From NCBI RefSeq assembly GCF_900099675.1, contig NZ_FNDQ01000009.1, positions 1 through 64,000 on the forward strand: a DNA stretch of 64,000 nucleotides. The letters are read 5' to 3'. This DNA comes from Myroides phaeus. GTDB taxonomy: Bacteria; Bacteroidota; Bacteroidia; Flavobacteriales; Flavobacteriaceae. Both the position numbers and the translations under genes were made by a program. The notes under the pieces are model-generated. The model was not told the origin of the DNA, made no database searches, and worked only from the letters and a program-made list of their open reading frames with translations. Of this stretch, positions 1 to 8,491 are shown piece after piece (position 1 is the stretch's first letter; every line of letters starts with the position of its first letter).

Positions 1-2
1 TT

Positions 3-71
3 AGAATGATGTATAGAGGTGTAAGAGATAAGTCATTTTTCCTGTTTAGATTGACGAAACTTTTTGCTTAG
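3..71 (+). CDS. C-terminal tail of an unidentified ORF, cut by the window edge
   Basis: An open frame enters from the left edge and ends at a TAG at 69-71. The visible 22 residues are basic and hydrophobic and end in LFRLTKLFA. This is too short to assign. A Rho-independent terminator in the same direction follows at 126-156. The tail could be the end of a transposase, because the sequence after it (about 73-103) resembles an insertion-sequence terminus in character, but I cannot name a family. The call rests only on the uninterrupted frame and the terminator. Confidence 0.3.
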   Translation, partial: RMMYRGVRDKSFFLFRLTKLFA

Positions 72-125
72 TCCCCAACTTTTGCACCTGATCCACAATA
101 GGCTTTCTAATTTTAATTACATCCA

Positions 126-156
126 AGGGATGGTCTTAAATGACTGTCCCTTTTTT
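126..156 (+). terminator. Rho-independent terminator of the left-edge gene
   Basis: A 10-bp stem (126-135 with 142-151, two G-U pairs) with loop TTAAAT is followed by a run of T on the plus strand. It lies 55 bases after the stop of the ORF tail ending at 71. Confidence 0.65.
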
Positions 157-170
157 AATTCTTACAAACA

Positions 171-204
171 AAAAAAAGCATCAATCCAAACGGATTAATG
201 CTTC
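171..204 (-). terminator. Rho-independent terminator, minus strand
   Basis: A 10-bp stem (178-187 with 192-201, one G-U) with a four-base loop is followed on the minus strand by eight T. It is the last of three minus-strand hairpins downstream of the tRNA-Asp genes. Confidence 0.6.
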
Positions 205-235
205 TCTATTACTAAATAAAATAATTATACCACAT

Positions 236-264
236 AAAAAAAGCTCTCCCGCACTAGGAAAGCT
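236..264 (-). terminator. Weak terminator-like hairpin, minus strand
   Basis: An 8-bp imperfect stem (242-249 with 257-264, one mismatch) is followed on the minus strand by a T run. Its role is unclear because a stronger terminator lies upstream at 354-392. Confidence 0.35.
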
Positions 265-353
265 TTTCATTGGTCTAACTACTAAACCTTAGTGCTTACG
301 CACTTAACAACACAACTAAATTTTAAGTCCTCAAATAAGTAATTATTAGAGGG

Positions 354-392
354 CAAAAAAAGCCTCTCAACTACGTGAGAGGCTCCTTTTTT
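354..392. terminator. Bidirectional terminator after tRNA-Asp
   Basis: A perfect 9-bp stem (361-369 with 376-384) is flanked by an A run on the left and a T run on the right, so it can act in both directions. It starts three bases beyond the CCA end of the tRNA-Asp at 398-471 and is the natural end of that transcript. Confidence 0.8.
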
Positions 393-397
393 ACTGG

Positions 398-471
398 CGG
401 TCTGGACGGGACTCGAACCCGCGACCCCATGCGTGACAGGCATGTATTCTAACCAACTGAACTACCAAACC
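398..471 (-). tRNA. tRNA-Asp (GTC), first copy, CCA encoded
   Basis: On the minus strand the sequence folds as a complete cloverleaf. The acceptor stem is GGTTTGG with CCAGACC, the anticodon loop is CTGTCAC giving anticodon GTC, and the T loop is TTCGAGT. The discriminator base is G, and the 3' CCA is encoded in the DNA (rc of 395-397). The 74-nt body is identical to the second copy at 633-706. A promoter lies upstream at 512-541 and a strong hairpin terminator directly downstream. Confidence 0.96.
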
Positions 472-511
472 AGTTATTTAATGTTTTAAAGCATTGCTTT
501 CTTAACGGTGA

Positions 512-541
512 CAAAGATAACTCTTTTTTTTAAACTTCAAA
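512..541 (-). promoter_or_regulatory. Promoter of the first tRNA-Asp
   Basis: Read on the minus strand, TTTG (538-541) and TATCTTTG (512-519) are separated by 18 bases. This matches the Bacteroidota -33/-7 consensus. The expected start near 505 gives a leader of about 34 nt before the tRNA. Confidence 0.6.
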
Positions 542-591
542 ACTTTTTTTTTATTTTTTTTGAAGTCTCTTTTTTTAAAGAGTGGATTGAA

Positions 592-618
592 AAGTGTCTC
601 TTTTTTCAAGAGACACTT
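592..618 (-). terminator. Terminator of the second tRNA-Asp
   Basis: A perfect 10-bp stem (592-601 with 609-618) with a 7-base loop is followed on the minus strand by TTTTC. It lies 15 bases beyond the 3' end of the tRNA at 633-706. Confidence 0.55.
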
Positions 619-632
619 ACTCTCTCCTTTTG

Positions 633-706
633 CGGTCTGGACGGGACTCGAACCCGCGACCCCATGCGTGACAGGCATGTATTCTAACCAACTGAACTAC
701 CAAACC
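633..706 (-). tRNA. tRNA-Asp (GTC), second copy, CCA not encoded
   Basis: The 74-nt body is identical, base for base, to the copy at 398-471, again with anticodon GTC. The DNA after the discriminator reads CAA rather than CCA, so this copy depends on CCA addition. It has its own promoter (733-763) and its own hairpin terminator (592-618), so the two copies look like separate transcription units made by duplication. Confidence 0.96.
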
Positions 707-732
707 TTTGTCGTTATTGCTGTAATGCGATG

Positions 733-763
733 CAAATATACAACCATTTTCTACACTTGCAAA
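733..763 (-). promoter_or_regulatory. Promoter of the second tRNA-Asp
   Basis: On the minus strand, TTTG (760-763) and TATATTTG (733-740) are spaced by 19 bases, an excellent match to the flavobacterial promoter. Beyond it, up to the trxA terminator at 938, I see only AT-rich DNA. Confidence 0.7.
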
Positions 764-937
764 TCATAGAAACAAAAAAAAACGTTTTTTTTTCAACAAA
801 AAGTGAACCAATCTGAATATCAGTAAGATAAAAACAAAACTTTTTTTTATTTTTTTTCAATCAAAACTTGCAACAACTATAAAAAACTGCAAAACTCAAT
901 AAACATCAAGGTTTGCACTTACCTTTTTTCAAAAAAA

Positions 938-960
938 AAGCCCTCGAATTTCGAGGGCTT
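938..960. terminator. Terminator after trxA
   Basis: A GC-rich 8-bp stem (940-947 with 951-958, extended by two A-T pairs) with a three-base loop has an A run on its left. On the minus strand that reads as the T tract, so it ends the trxA transcript. Confidence 0.85.
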
Positions 961-984
961 TAAATTTTATAGCTCATTATATGA

Positions 985-1302
985 CTAAAATAATGCTTCA
1001 ATTGCATCAACATATGTCTTTTTAGGAGCAACTCCTACTTGGCGACCTACTACTTCACCATCTTTAAAGATTAATACAGTAGGGATATTTCTAATTCCGT
1101 ATTTAGCAGCGAACTCTTGATTTGTATCCACATCCACTTTACCTACTACAGCTTTCCCTTCCATTTCTGTACTAATTTCTTCTACAACTGGTCCTAACAT
1201 TTTACAAGGTCCACACCATACTGCCCAAAAGTCAACCATTACTGGTTTATCTGATTTTAATACTACTTCTTCAAAAGTAGCATCTGTTATCTCTAATGCC
1301 AT
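985..1302 (-). CDS. trxA: Thioredoxin
   Basis: This is a 105-residue single-domain thioredoxin that reduces disulfides in cytoplasmic proteins. The active site WCGPC lies at residues 29-33 and the conserved cis-proline loop NIPT is present, as in the family. Length is normal. I start it at MALEITD rather than at the upstream in-frame ATG at 1329, because a promoter -7 element (TAAGTTTG on the minus strand, 1327-1334) overlaps the longer start and because MALEI is the usual beginning in related bacteria. A hairpin terminator follows at 938-960. It is probably monocistronic. Confidence 0.95.
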   Translation of the reverse strand: MALEITDATFEEVVLKSDKPVMVDFWAVWCGPCKMLGPVVEEISTEMEGKAVVGKVDVDTNQEFAAKYGIRNIPTVLIFKDGEVVGRQVGVAPKKTYVDAIEALF

Positions 1303-1397
1303 TTCTTTTCTTTTTATGTTATACAACAAACTTAATAAAATAATTATACTTATATAAGTGTCTGTAATTATTTTTCTCTATCAATCAATTACTAAAA

Positions 1398-4300
1398 CTA
1401 ATTCAATTGAAATTTCACCTGTATTCTCTCCAAATCTTCTAATAACTCTGCTGTAATATTTACACGGGAGTTTCTACTATTCATTTCCACTTTATTTACA
1501 ATGCGGTATTCTTCTCTATCTGGTATAATTTCTATTGCATCCATATCCATTTCAACATCTAAATCATCATCTCCTATATTAGGCAACGCTACTGGTACGA
1601 TAGGTGTCTCTGCAGCTACAATTACCTTTTCTAACTCAACCACCTCAAAATTCACAAACTTATCTCCTGGGTACTTGTCTAAAATACCCTTTAAGCGTTC
1701 TATTTGCTCTTTATATATATCCCGTATATTCATTAAAATAGTAAGGTCTTTAGCAAATGTTGGAATTACCTCGTGCAACAACTTCATTTCCAAAAACTGA
1801 ATTCGTGGCTCTGACTTTTCACCAGTATCTTTTCTAACCCAACCTTCTTTAACCATCAGCTTCACATAAACAAACGTATTGGTCAACAAAAAATGTCTAA
1901 GTTTTAGAAACTCCTCATTAAACATTCTAAACTCATAACTCTCATCATATCCCTCTATAGTAAACATTGCCCAATCCTTACCTTTTGCAGAGGTTCTAAA
2001 TTGAACATCGCTTATCATACCTCCAAATGTAACAGTACGTCCTGTAAGTTGCTCTAAATTGCTTAATTGATCTAACGTTATATTACAGAAATACTTCAGT
2101 TCAAATCTAAAATCATCTAAAGGATGTCCAGAAATATAAATTCCAACCACTTCTTTCTCTTTTGCCAACTTCTCCATTGTGCTCCACTCTTCACAGATAG
2201 GCATTATTGGCTCAGGAATTTGAACTTCACTACTATCTCCAAATAAACTAAATTGTGATGAATTATCGTTTTCTTGAGATTTAGCACCATACTTAATTGC
2301 CTTTTCAAAAAACAATAGTGTATCACTTGGATCCATATGGAAATACTGAGCGCGGTGTGTATTTTCAAAACAGTCAAAACCACCTGCCAATGCAAGGTTT
2401 TCAAATGCCTTCTTATTAGCCGCACGCAAATCAACGCGTTTTGCCATATCAAAAATAGATGTATAACGTCCGCTTTCTCTATTTTCAACAATCGTATTAA
2501 CTGCTCCTTGACCAACTCCTTTAATCGCCCCCATACCAAAGCGAATCTCATAATTCTCGTTTACAGTAAACTTATAGAACGACTCGTTTACATCAGGTCC
2601 TAATACTTGTAACCCCATACGCTTACACTCTTCCATAAAGAACGTAACCTGTTTGATGTCATTCATATTATTTGACAGTACTGCTGCCATATATTCTGCA
2701 GGATAATGTGCTTTTAAGAAAGCCGTTTGATAAGCAATCCAAGCATAACACGTCGAGTGAGATTTGTTAAACGCATAAGAAGCGAACGCCTCCCAGTCTT
2801 TCCAAATCTTTTCTAAAACAGTTGCATCGTGACCTTTCTCTGAAGCTTGTTGAACAAACTTCGGTTTCATTTTATCAAGTACATCTTTTTGTTTCTTACC
2901 CATTGCCTTACGCAGAACGTCGGCCTCACCCTTTGTAAAGCCAGCTAACTTCTGAGAAAGTAACATTACCTGCTCTTGGTAAACAGTAATACCATACGTC
3001 TCGTTTAGGTACTCCTCACAAGCATCTAAATCATAAACAATAGGTTCCTCTCCATTCTTACGGCGAATAAACGAAGGAATATACTCCAACGGACCAGGTC
3101 TATACAAGGCATTCATCGCAATTAAATCGGCAAATACAGTTGGTTTTAGCTCACGCATATACTTCTGCATACCAGCAGACTCATACTGGAACACCCCAAT
3201 CGTTTCTCCTCGTTGGAAAAGTTCATACGTCTTGACATCATCAATCGGAATTTCATCCGGATTTATCTCAATTCCCGTTCTATACTTAACTAACTTAATT
3301 GTATCCTTAATCAGGGTTAACGTTTTTAACCCCAAAAAGTCCATCTTTAATAACCCAGCACTTTCCGCTACGGAGTTATCAAATTGAGTCACATATAAAT
3401 CTGAATCTTTAGCTAAAGTAACAGGTACGAATTTAGTAATATCATCAGGCGTAATAATCACACCACAAGCGTGAATTCCAGTATTACGCATTGATCCCTC
3501 CAATATTTTTGCTTGCTGAATAGTCTGCCCTGCCAACGAATCCTCTTGCGCAACAGCAATAAGCTCCTTCACTTTTTCAAACTCATCTCCTTTCAAAGCA
3601 GCCTTTACTGCATTTTCATCTTCAGATAAAAAACGAGCTAAGTTCCACTTAGAAGGCATCATTGCAGGAATCATCTTAGCAATTCTATCCGCATCAAATA
3701 ATGGTAAATCTAACACCCTTGCTGTATCACGAATAGCAGACTTCGTCGCCATTTTACCGTACGTAATAATCTGAGCTACTTGATTAGACCCATACTTATT
3801 AATTACGTAATCCATAACCTTACTTCGTCCCTCATCATCAAAGTCAATATCAATATCGGGCATCGATACACGGTCAGGATTAAGGAAACGCTCAAAAAGC
3901 AAGTCATATTCAATAGGATCTAAGTTTGTAATCCCTAAACAATAGGCCACAGCAGATCCTGCTGCAGATCCACGTCCTGGTCCTACAGAAACCCCCATTT
4001 CTCTGGCAGCGGCAATGAAATCCTGAACAATCAAGAAATAACCAGGATACCCAGTTCTTTCAATTGTAGCCAACTCAAAGTCTAATCGCTCCTTTATTTC
4101 CTCTGTTACCTCGGGATATCTTCTCTTCGCTCCCTCATAAGTCAGATATTTTAAGAAATTATTCTCTCCTATCTTTCCTGTACCATCTCCTTCCAAATCT
4201 CTTGCATCCTGAAATTCTTCAGGAATATCGAACTTTGGAAGTAGTACATCGCGGTGTAACACAAAAGGCTCCACCTTATCTACAATCTCTTGAATATTAT

Positions 4301-5921
4301 AAATTGCATCCGGATAATCCTCAAAAAGAGCTTTCATCTCATCTCCAGACTTATAATAATACTCTTGATTAGGCAGACCATATCTATAACCTCTACCCCT
4401 ACCAATAGGCGTAGTTTGTTTTTCACCATCTTTCACACACAACAAAATATCGTGTGCATTTGCATCTTTTTTATCAAGATAATACGAGTTATTCGTTGCT
4501 ATCAACTTAACATCGTGCTTTCTTGACAATTCAACTAAACCTTGATTAACGCGATTTTCATCTTCCTGATTATGTCGCATTATCTCAATATAAAGATCCT
4601 CTCCAAACTGTTCTTTCCACCAAAGCAAAGCCTCCTCCGCTTGGCGTTCACCAACATTCAATATCTTAGACGGAACCTCACCTTGTAAGTTACCCGTTAA
4701 GACAATCACATCTTCTTTATATTGCTTTACAACTTCCTTATCAATACGAGGAACATAATAAAAACCATCCGTATAAGCGATAGACGCCATTTTAGCCAAG
4801 TTGTGATAACCGTGTTTATTTTTAGCAAGCATCACAACCTGATACCCATTATCCTTTTTACTTTTATCCTGATGATTTTCACAAATAAAGAACTCACACC
4901 CAACAATAGGAGTCATTAGTTCCAATGGCTCTTGCCCTTGTTCCACCAACTCTTTATTCTTAGCTTGAATTCCCTTATTGTAATCACTAACCTCCTTAAC
5001 AAATAAGAAAGCCCCCATCATATTTCCGTGGTCAGTCATTGCAACAGCAGGCATATTATACTCCGCTGTCTTCTTAACTAACGACTTAATAGAAATAGTA
5101 GATTGTAAAATAGAAAACTGTGTATGTACATGTAAGTGGGCAAACTTAGCCTTGTTAAATCGCTCCAAAGCCTCATCAGAAATCGTTTCTGATGTATCCC
5201 CTTGCAGCTTAGCTAATTTTTTACGAATATTTTCAGAAGCCTTCTGTAAGTTAATATGCTTTAACCCAATTAACTTAAAAGGTTCTGGATTTGCTTGCTT
5301 ATAGCGTTGAATATAAGTATCGTCACACTGTAACTCCTCTTTAGAGAAAACACCTAATTTAATCAACTCTAAGAAACAACGAGTCGTTGCTTCCACATCG
5401 GCAGTTGCATTATGCGCTTCACCAAAAGGAACTCCAAACAAATATGTATGTAATTCAGTCAGTGTAGGAAGTTTAAATCGACCTCCTCTACCTCCTGGTA
5501 ATTTTAATAACTCAGCTGTAACCTCAGTACAAGTATCTAATACGGGTAAATCAGCCATAATACTATCAACACCCATACGGTGAAATTCACACCCCATGAT
5601 GTTAACATCAAACCCTAAGTTTTGACCAACGATAAATTTGGTCTTTGAAAGAGCTATATTGAACTTCTCTAAAACCTCTTTCAGCGGAATACCCTCTGCT
5701 TCTGCCAACTCAGTAGAAATTCCGTGAATACGCTCAGCATCATAAGGAATATTATACCCCTCAGGCTTTACTAAATAATCTTGATGTTCAATCAAATTCC
5801 CATACTCATCGTGCAATTGCCAAGCAATCTGAACACAGCGAGGCCAGTTATCTACATCAGTAATAGGAGCTGACCAACTCTTAGGAAGACCAGTAGTTTC
5901 GGTATCAAAAATTAAATACAT
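1398..5921 (-). CDS. dnaE: DNA polymerase III alpha subunit with fused N-terminal proofreading exonuclease
   Basis: Replicative polymerase of 1507 residues, about 350 longer than a plain DnaE. Residues 1-190 form a DnaQ-type DEDDh 3'-5' exonuclease with D6, E8, D105, H170 and D175 in place. The PHP domain starts near 260 with HLHVH (H264, H266). The polymerase core follows, with GPGRGSAAGS and the catalytic PDIDIDF carrying the metal-binding aspartates. Helix-hairpin-helix and OB-fold regions lie towards the C-terminus. The fusion supplies proofreading in cis, a layout known in Bacteroidota. A -7 element TAACTTTG lies at 5973-5980 on the minus strand. The gene stands alone between trxA and a lipoprotein gene. 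Confidence 0.96.
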   Translation of the reverse strand: MYLIFDTETTGLPKSWSAPITDVDNWPRCVQIAWQLHDEYGNLIEHQDYLVKPEGYNIPYDAERIHGISTELAEAEGIPLKEVLEKFNIALSKTKFIVGQNLGFDVNIMGCEFHRMGVDSIMADLPVLDTCTEVTAELLKLPGGRGGRFKLPTLTELHTYLFGVPFGEAHNATADVEATTRCFLELIKLGVFSKEELQCDDTYIQRYKQANPEPFKLIGLKHINLQKASENIRKKLAKLQGDTSETISDEALERFNKAKFAHLHVHTQFSILQSTISIKSLVKKTAEYNMPAVAMTDHGNMMGAFLFVKEVSDYNKGIQAKNKELVEQGQEPLELMTPIVGCEFFICENHQDKSKKDNGYQVVMLAKNKHGYHNLAKMASIAYTDGFYYVPRIDKEVVKQYKEDVIVLTGNLQGEVPSKILNVGERQAEEALLWWKEQFGEDLYIEIMRHNQEDENRVNQGLVELSRKHDVKLIATNNSYYLDKKDANAHDILLCVKDGEKQTTPIGRGRGYRYGLPNQEYYYKSGDEMKALFEDYPDAIYNIQEIVDKVEPFVLHRDVLLPKFDIPEEFQDARDLEGDGTGKIGENNFLKYLTYEGAKRRYPEVTEEIKERLDFELATIERTGYPGYFLIVQDFIAAAREMGVSVGPGRGSAAGSAVAYCLGITNLDPIEYDLLFERFLNPDRVSMPDIDIDFDDEGRSKVMDYVINKYGSNQVAQIITYGKMATKSAIRDTARVLDLPLFDADRIAKMIPAMMPSKWNLARFLSEDENAVKAALKGDEFEKVKELIAVAQEDSLAGQTIQQAKILEGSMRNTGIHACGVIITPDDITKFVPVTLAKDSDLYVTQFDNSVAESAGLLKMDFLGLKTLTLIKDTIKLVKYRTGIEINPDEIPIDDVKTYELFQRGETIGVFQYESAGMQKYMRELKPTVFADLIAMNALYRPGPLEYIPSFIRRKNGEEPIVYDLDACEEYLNETYGITVYQEQVMLLSQKLAGFTKGEADVLRKAMGKKQKDVLDKMKPKFVQQASEKGHDATVLEKIWKDWEAFASYAFNKSHSTCYAWIAYQTAFLKAHYPAEYMAAVLSNNMNDIKQVTFFMEECKRMGLQVLGPDVNESFYKFTVNENYEIRFGMGAIKGVGQGAVNTIVENRESGRYTSIFDMAKRVDLRAANKKAFENLALAGGFDCFENTHRAQYFHMDPSDTLLFFEKAIKYGAKSQENDNSSQFSLFGDSSEVQIPEPIMPICEEWSTMEKLAKEKEVVGIYISGHPLDDFRFELKYFCNITLDQLSNLEQLTGRTVTFGGMISDVQFRTSAKGKDWAMFTIEGYDESYEFRMFNEEFLKLRHFLLTNTFVYVKLMVKEGWVRKDTGEKSEPRIQFLEMKLLHEVIPTFAKDLTILMNIRDIYKEQIERLKGILDKYPGDKFVNFEVVELEKVIVAAETPIVPVALPNIGDDDLDVEMDMDAIEIIPDREEYRIVNKVEMNSRNSRVNITAELLEDLERIQVKFQLN

Positions 5922-5985
5922 AGTTGATTTTAAGAAATGTAGCCTTTAAACAAGGCTTTATAGTACGATAAACAAAGTTATAAAA

Positions 5986-6017
5986 AAAAGACTGCTTTTA
6001 AATCAAAGCAGTCTTTT
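5986..6017. terminator. Terminator after the 6049-6669 lipoprotein gene
   Basis: A perfect 13-bp stem (5986-5998 with 6005-6017) with a six-base loop. The A run at its left edge forms the T tract on the minus strand. The dnaE promoter begins immediately beyond it. Confidence 0.8.
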
Positions 6018-6048
6018 AAGTATGTTAAACCAATAAACGGATGTTTTA

Positions 6049-6669
6049 TTATTTTGCAGCCTCAAGCTTAATTCTAAAAAACACTCCATCGTGAAATGAC
6101 TTTTTATCTCTCAACTTATCCACTCTTATCTTTTGAGCAGGAGTTAATTTATTTTTATCCTCATCAGACATTTCAATCTTCTTTAAATTAGCATAGAAAG
6201 TACCAGAAATAGTACCCGGAACTTGCTTTTCTTCAGCATCAAAAACAACTATTCCTACATCTGTAATTTCTTTATTACTATCTTGAGTAACATATTTTCC
6301 TAAAACTTTTCTATCAATATTATCTAAAAGATAATATTGAGCATAACCAGCTAAACCTTCAACTCCTTCTTGTTTTCCAAGTTTACCCACATCACCCAAG
6401 TATAACTTCTCTTTAGAATCATTACTAAATAAAGTATAAGGCACACGAAGAACAAATCTTGTTGAATCTGTTTCTGCTACTAAACTTAGTATATTATCTT
6501 GATTAACGCTTGCTCTATTATATTGTGGCCTCCAAGTTTCAAACTTCACACCAGTTGTAAACTCTTCATTATTTGCCATTGCTTGAATACCTGGATCACT
6601 TGTAGTTGACTCATTTTCACAAGAAAACAACCCAACTGCTAACAATAATATCCCAAAAACCTTTCTCAT
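6049..6669 (-). CDS. Predicted lipoprotein, possibly DUF6252-like
   Basis: A 206-residue protein with a lipoprotein signal peptide: a short basic start, a hydrophobic stretch and the lipobox LFSC with the lipidated Cys at residue 17. The mature part is soluble and mostly polar, with no recognisable catalytic motif. Its size and lipoprotein nature resemble the Bacteroidota DUF6252 lipoproteins, but this is a weak family guess. It probably sits in the outer membrane or periplasm. A -7 element TAATTTTG lies at 6705-6712 on the minus strand and a strong terminator follows. Function unknown. Confidence 0.8.
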   Translation of the reverse strand: MRKVFGILLLAVGLFSCENESTTSDPGIQAMANNEEFTTGVKFETWRPQYNRASVNQDNILSLVAETDSTRFVLRVPYTLFSNDSKEKLYLGDVGKLGKQEGVEGLAGYAQYYLLDNIDRKVLGKYVTQDSNKEITDVGIVVFDAEEKQVPGTISGTFYANLKKIEMSDEDKNKLTPAQKIRVDKLRDKKSFHDGVFFRIKLEAAK

Positions 6670-6924
6670 ATTCTTTTTTATAACTTGTATTATAACCTAA
6701 GGCACAAAATTATAGTATTTACAAATAGAAAAAAAGCTTTTAATTAATAAAATTTTAACTTTTTACAACAAAACACTAAAACAATAATTTACTATTTATC
6801 AATACATTAAAAATCAAAATAGACTTCGATTTTTATTTTTCTCACATCTATTATATACGCTATTTACATTATATAAAATCGCTATTCTAATGTCAGGATT
6901 AAAATAGTCTGACCTGTTCTGAAA

Positions 6925-6968
6925 TAACTGTACAGTACAAAACAGGATTATCAACTATAACTGTACAG
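6925..6968. repeat. Two direct copies of TAACTGTACAG, operator-like
   Basis: The 11-mer TAACTGTACAG occurs at 6925-6935 and 6958-6968, exactly 33 bp apart, about three helical turns. The first copy lies within the perfect palindrome ACTGTACAGT and is flanked by an outer inverted repeat, CCTGTT and AACAGG. Spacing and symmetry suggest a dimeric regulator, but none is identified. Confidence 0.5.
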
Positions 6969-6975
6969 CTATAAT

Positions 6976-6997
6976 AGGACGAGACAAGGACGAGACA
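6976..6997. repeat. Tandem 11-bp repeat AGGACGAGACA
   Basis: Two perfect abutting copies (6976-6986 and 6987-6997). They are more GC-rich than their surroundings and lie just after the TAACTGTACAG pair. Confidence 0.6.
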
Positions 6998-7038
6998 TGT
7001 TTTATTCAGACTGCTTGTATAGTGTATGTATAATGTAT

Positions 7039-7085
7039 GTATAGTGCTTGTATACTTTTTATGTAAAAAGATACAAGCACTATAC
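7039..7085. repeat. Long inverted repeat / hairpin
   Basis: Arms of about 21 bp (GTATAGTGCTTGTAT plus CTTTTT, with one bulged A in the left arm) flank a four-base loop. Imperfect direct repeats of TATAGTGTATGTA type precede the left arm from about 7018. No gene ends here on either strand, so an ordinary terminator role is not obvious. Confidence 0.6.
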
Positions 7086-7334
7086 ATTTAATCTAAAAAC
7101 TATATACATACACCAAAAGTAATATTGTACTATGATTAATTCTCAATTACCCGAATAATCCTAAACCTATCTATCTACAAACAAATAGACCCTTATTTGA
7201 GATAACCAGCTGAAAATCTTTTTACAAGGACTAATAATATCTAAAGAGCAAGTAATTCTATTACTGTGTTATATATTAGATACTTACAAAAAATCTTATT
7301 TGATAAAAAATAATCATACTAAACAAAAAAGCTT

Positions 7335-7342
7335 TATATTTG
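7335..7342 (+). promoter_or_regulatory. -7 element of the rpsP-rimM promoter
   Basis: TATATTTG matches the Bacteroidota TAnnTTTG consensus and lies about 50 bases before the rpsP start. No clear -33 TTG is seen at the usual distance. Confidence 0.5.
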
Positions 7343-7390
7343 CAAAAATTTTAAAACCGAGGTCGGGTACCTCAATTAATTAAATTAATT

Positions 7391-7918
7391 ATGTCTGTAA
7401 AAATTAGATTACAAAGACACGGTAAAAAAGGGAAACCTTTTTACTGGGTAGTAGCTGCTGATGCACGCGCGAAAAGAGATGGTAAATACTTACAAAAAAT
7501 TGGTACTTACAATCCTAACACTAACCCTGCAACTGTAGACATCAATGTTGATGCTGCTGTTCAATGGTTATTCAACGGTGCTCAACCAACAGATACTGCA
7601 AGAACTTTACTTTCTTACAAAGGAGTTATGTTGAAACATCACTTACAAGGTGGAGTTAGAAAAGGTGCGCTTACTCAAGAGCAAGCTGACGCTAAATTTA
7701 CTGCTTGGTTAGAAGAGAAAGAAAACAAAATCAACGCTAAGAAAGAAGGTTTATCTTCTTCTAAAGCTGCTGACAAAGCAACAAGATTAGCTGCAGAGAA
7801 AGAAGTAAACGCTAAACGCGCTGCTGCTGCTGCTGAAGCTAAAGCTGCTGCTGAGGCTGCAACTGCTGAAGCTGCTGTTGAAGCAACTGAAGAAAACAAC
7901 GAAGAAACTCAAGCATAA
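7391..7918 (+). CDS. rpsP: 30S ribosomal protein S16 with Ala-rich C-terminal extension
   Basis: A small-subunit protein of 175 residues. The first 80 or so are the S16 fold: MSVKIRLQRHGKKGKPFYWV, the ARAKRDGKYLQKIGTYNP segment, and the TDTARTLLSYKGV stretch. The rest is a lysine, glutamate and alanine-rich helical tail (AAAAAEAKAAAEAATAEAAVEA). This roughly doubles the protein compared with E. coli S16 and is typical of Bacteroidota. It starts an operon with rimM, 12 bases downstream, as is common for this pair. Confidence 0.97.
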   Translation: MSVKIRLQRHGKKGKPFYWVVAADARAKRDGKYLQKIGTYNPNTNPATVDINVDAAVQWLFNGAQPTDTARTLLSYKGVMLKHHLQGGVRKGALTQEQADAKFTAWLEEKENKINAKKEGLSSSKAADKATRLAAEKEVNAKRAAAAAEAKAAAEAATAEAAVEATEENNEETQA

Positions 7919-7930
7919 TTTTTCAGCGAT

Positions 7931-8461
7931 ATGCATAAAAAAGATTGTTTCTATTTAGGCAAAATCGCGAAAAAATTTAGCTTCAAAGGGGAGGTTCTGG
8001 CATATCTGGATACCGATGAACCAGAGTTATATCAAAATTTGGAATCAGTTTTCGTCGATTTCGACGGACAGCTGATTCCTTTTTTTATTCAAGAAGCTTC
8101 ATTGCATAAAAGCGATTTTTTAAGAGTTAAATTTGAAGACTGTAATTCTGAAGAGGATGCTGACAGATTAATTAACTCTGAACTATATCTTCCTCTTTCA
8201 ATGTTGCCAAAACTTGAAGGAAATAAATTTTACTACCACGAAATTACTGGGTTTGATGTAGAAGATACTAAACTTGGTAATGTAGGAAAACTTATTAGAG
8301 TTAATGATAGTAACTATCAAGCTCTCTTTGAAATAGATCATTTTGGAACTCAAGTTTTAGTACCTATGATTGATCAATTCATCGAACTTGTAGATCGTGA
8401 GAATAAGAAATTAGTACTTAATATTCCTGATGGATTATTAGACTTATATTTGAATAAATAA
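7931..8461 (+). CDS. rimM: Ribosome maturation factor RimM
   Basis: A 176-residue 30S maturation factor that works on the S19 and 16S 3' domain assembly step. The N-terminal RimM domain begins with the CFYLGKIAKKFSFKGEVLAYL stretch. The C-terminal half (from about YYHEITGFDVEDTKLGNVGKLI) is the PRC-barrel. Length is normal. It follows rpsP by 12 bases in the same operon and is closed by the terminator at 8492-8530. Confidence 0.95.
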   Translation: MHKKDCFYLGKIAKKFSFKGEVLAYLDTDEPELYQNLESVFVDFDGQLIPFFIQEASLHKSDFLRVKFEDCNSEEDADRLINSELYLPLSMLPKLEGNKFYYHEITGFDVEDTKLGNVGKLIRVNDSNYQALFEIDHFGTQVLVPMIDQFIELVDRENKKLVLNIPDGLLDLYLNK

Positions 8462-8491
8462 TATTCTTTTCTTTAAAGATATAAAATACTT

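Larger units (their letters stand above)
6670..7390. other. Long gene-free stretch with repeats, before rpsP
   Basis: About 720 bases without a convincing gene. The only longer frame (62 codons, 6899-7087 minus) lies across repeats and has no coding character. The part 6914-7085 is rich in direct and inverted repeats (listed separately). The part 7086-7330 shows nothing I can name. The rpsP promoter is at the right end. Confidence 0.6.

Noticed and set aside
1..110. Insertion sequence end
   Set aside because: The sequence after the ORF stop looks like an IS terminus in style, but the partner end lies outside the window and I cannot identify the family, so no mobile element is called.
560..769. 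69-codon frame with WTGLEPATPCVTG
   Set aside because: It runs antisense across the second tRNA-Asp; the phrase is the well-known false translation of tRNA complement.
6899..7087. 62-codon minus-strand gene
   Set aside because: It overlies the inverted and direct repeats, has low-complexity Thr/Tyr/Ser composition and no promoter or family resemblance.
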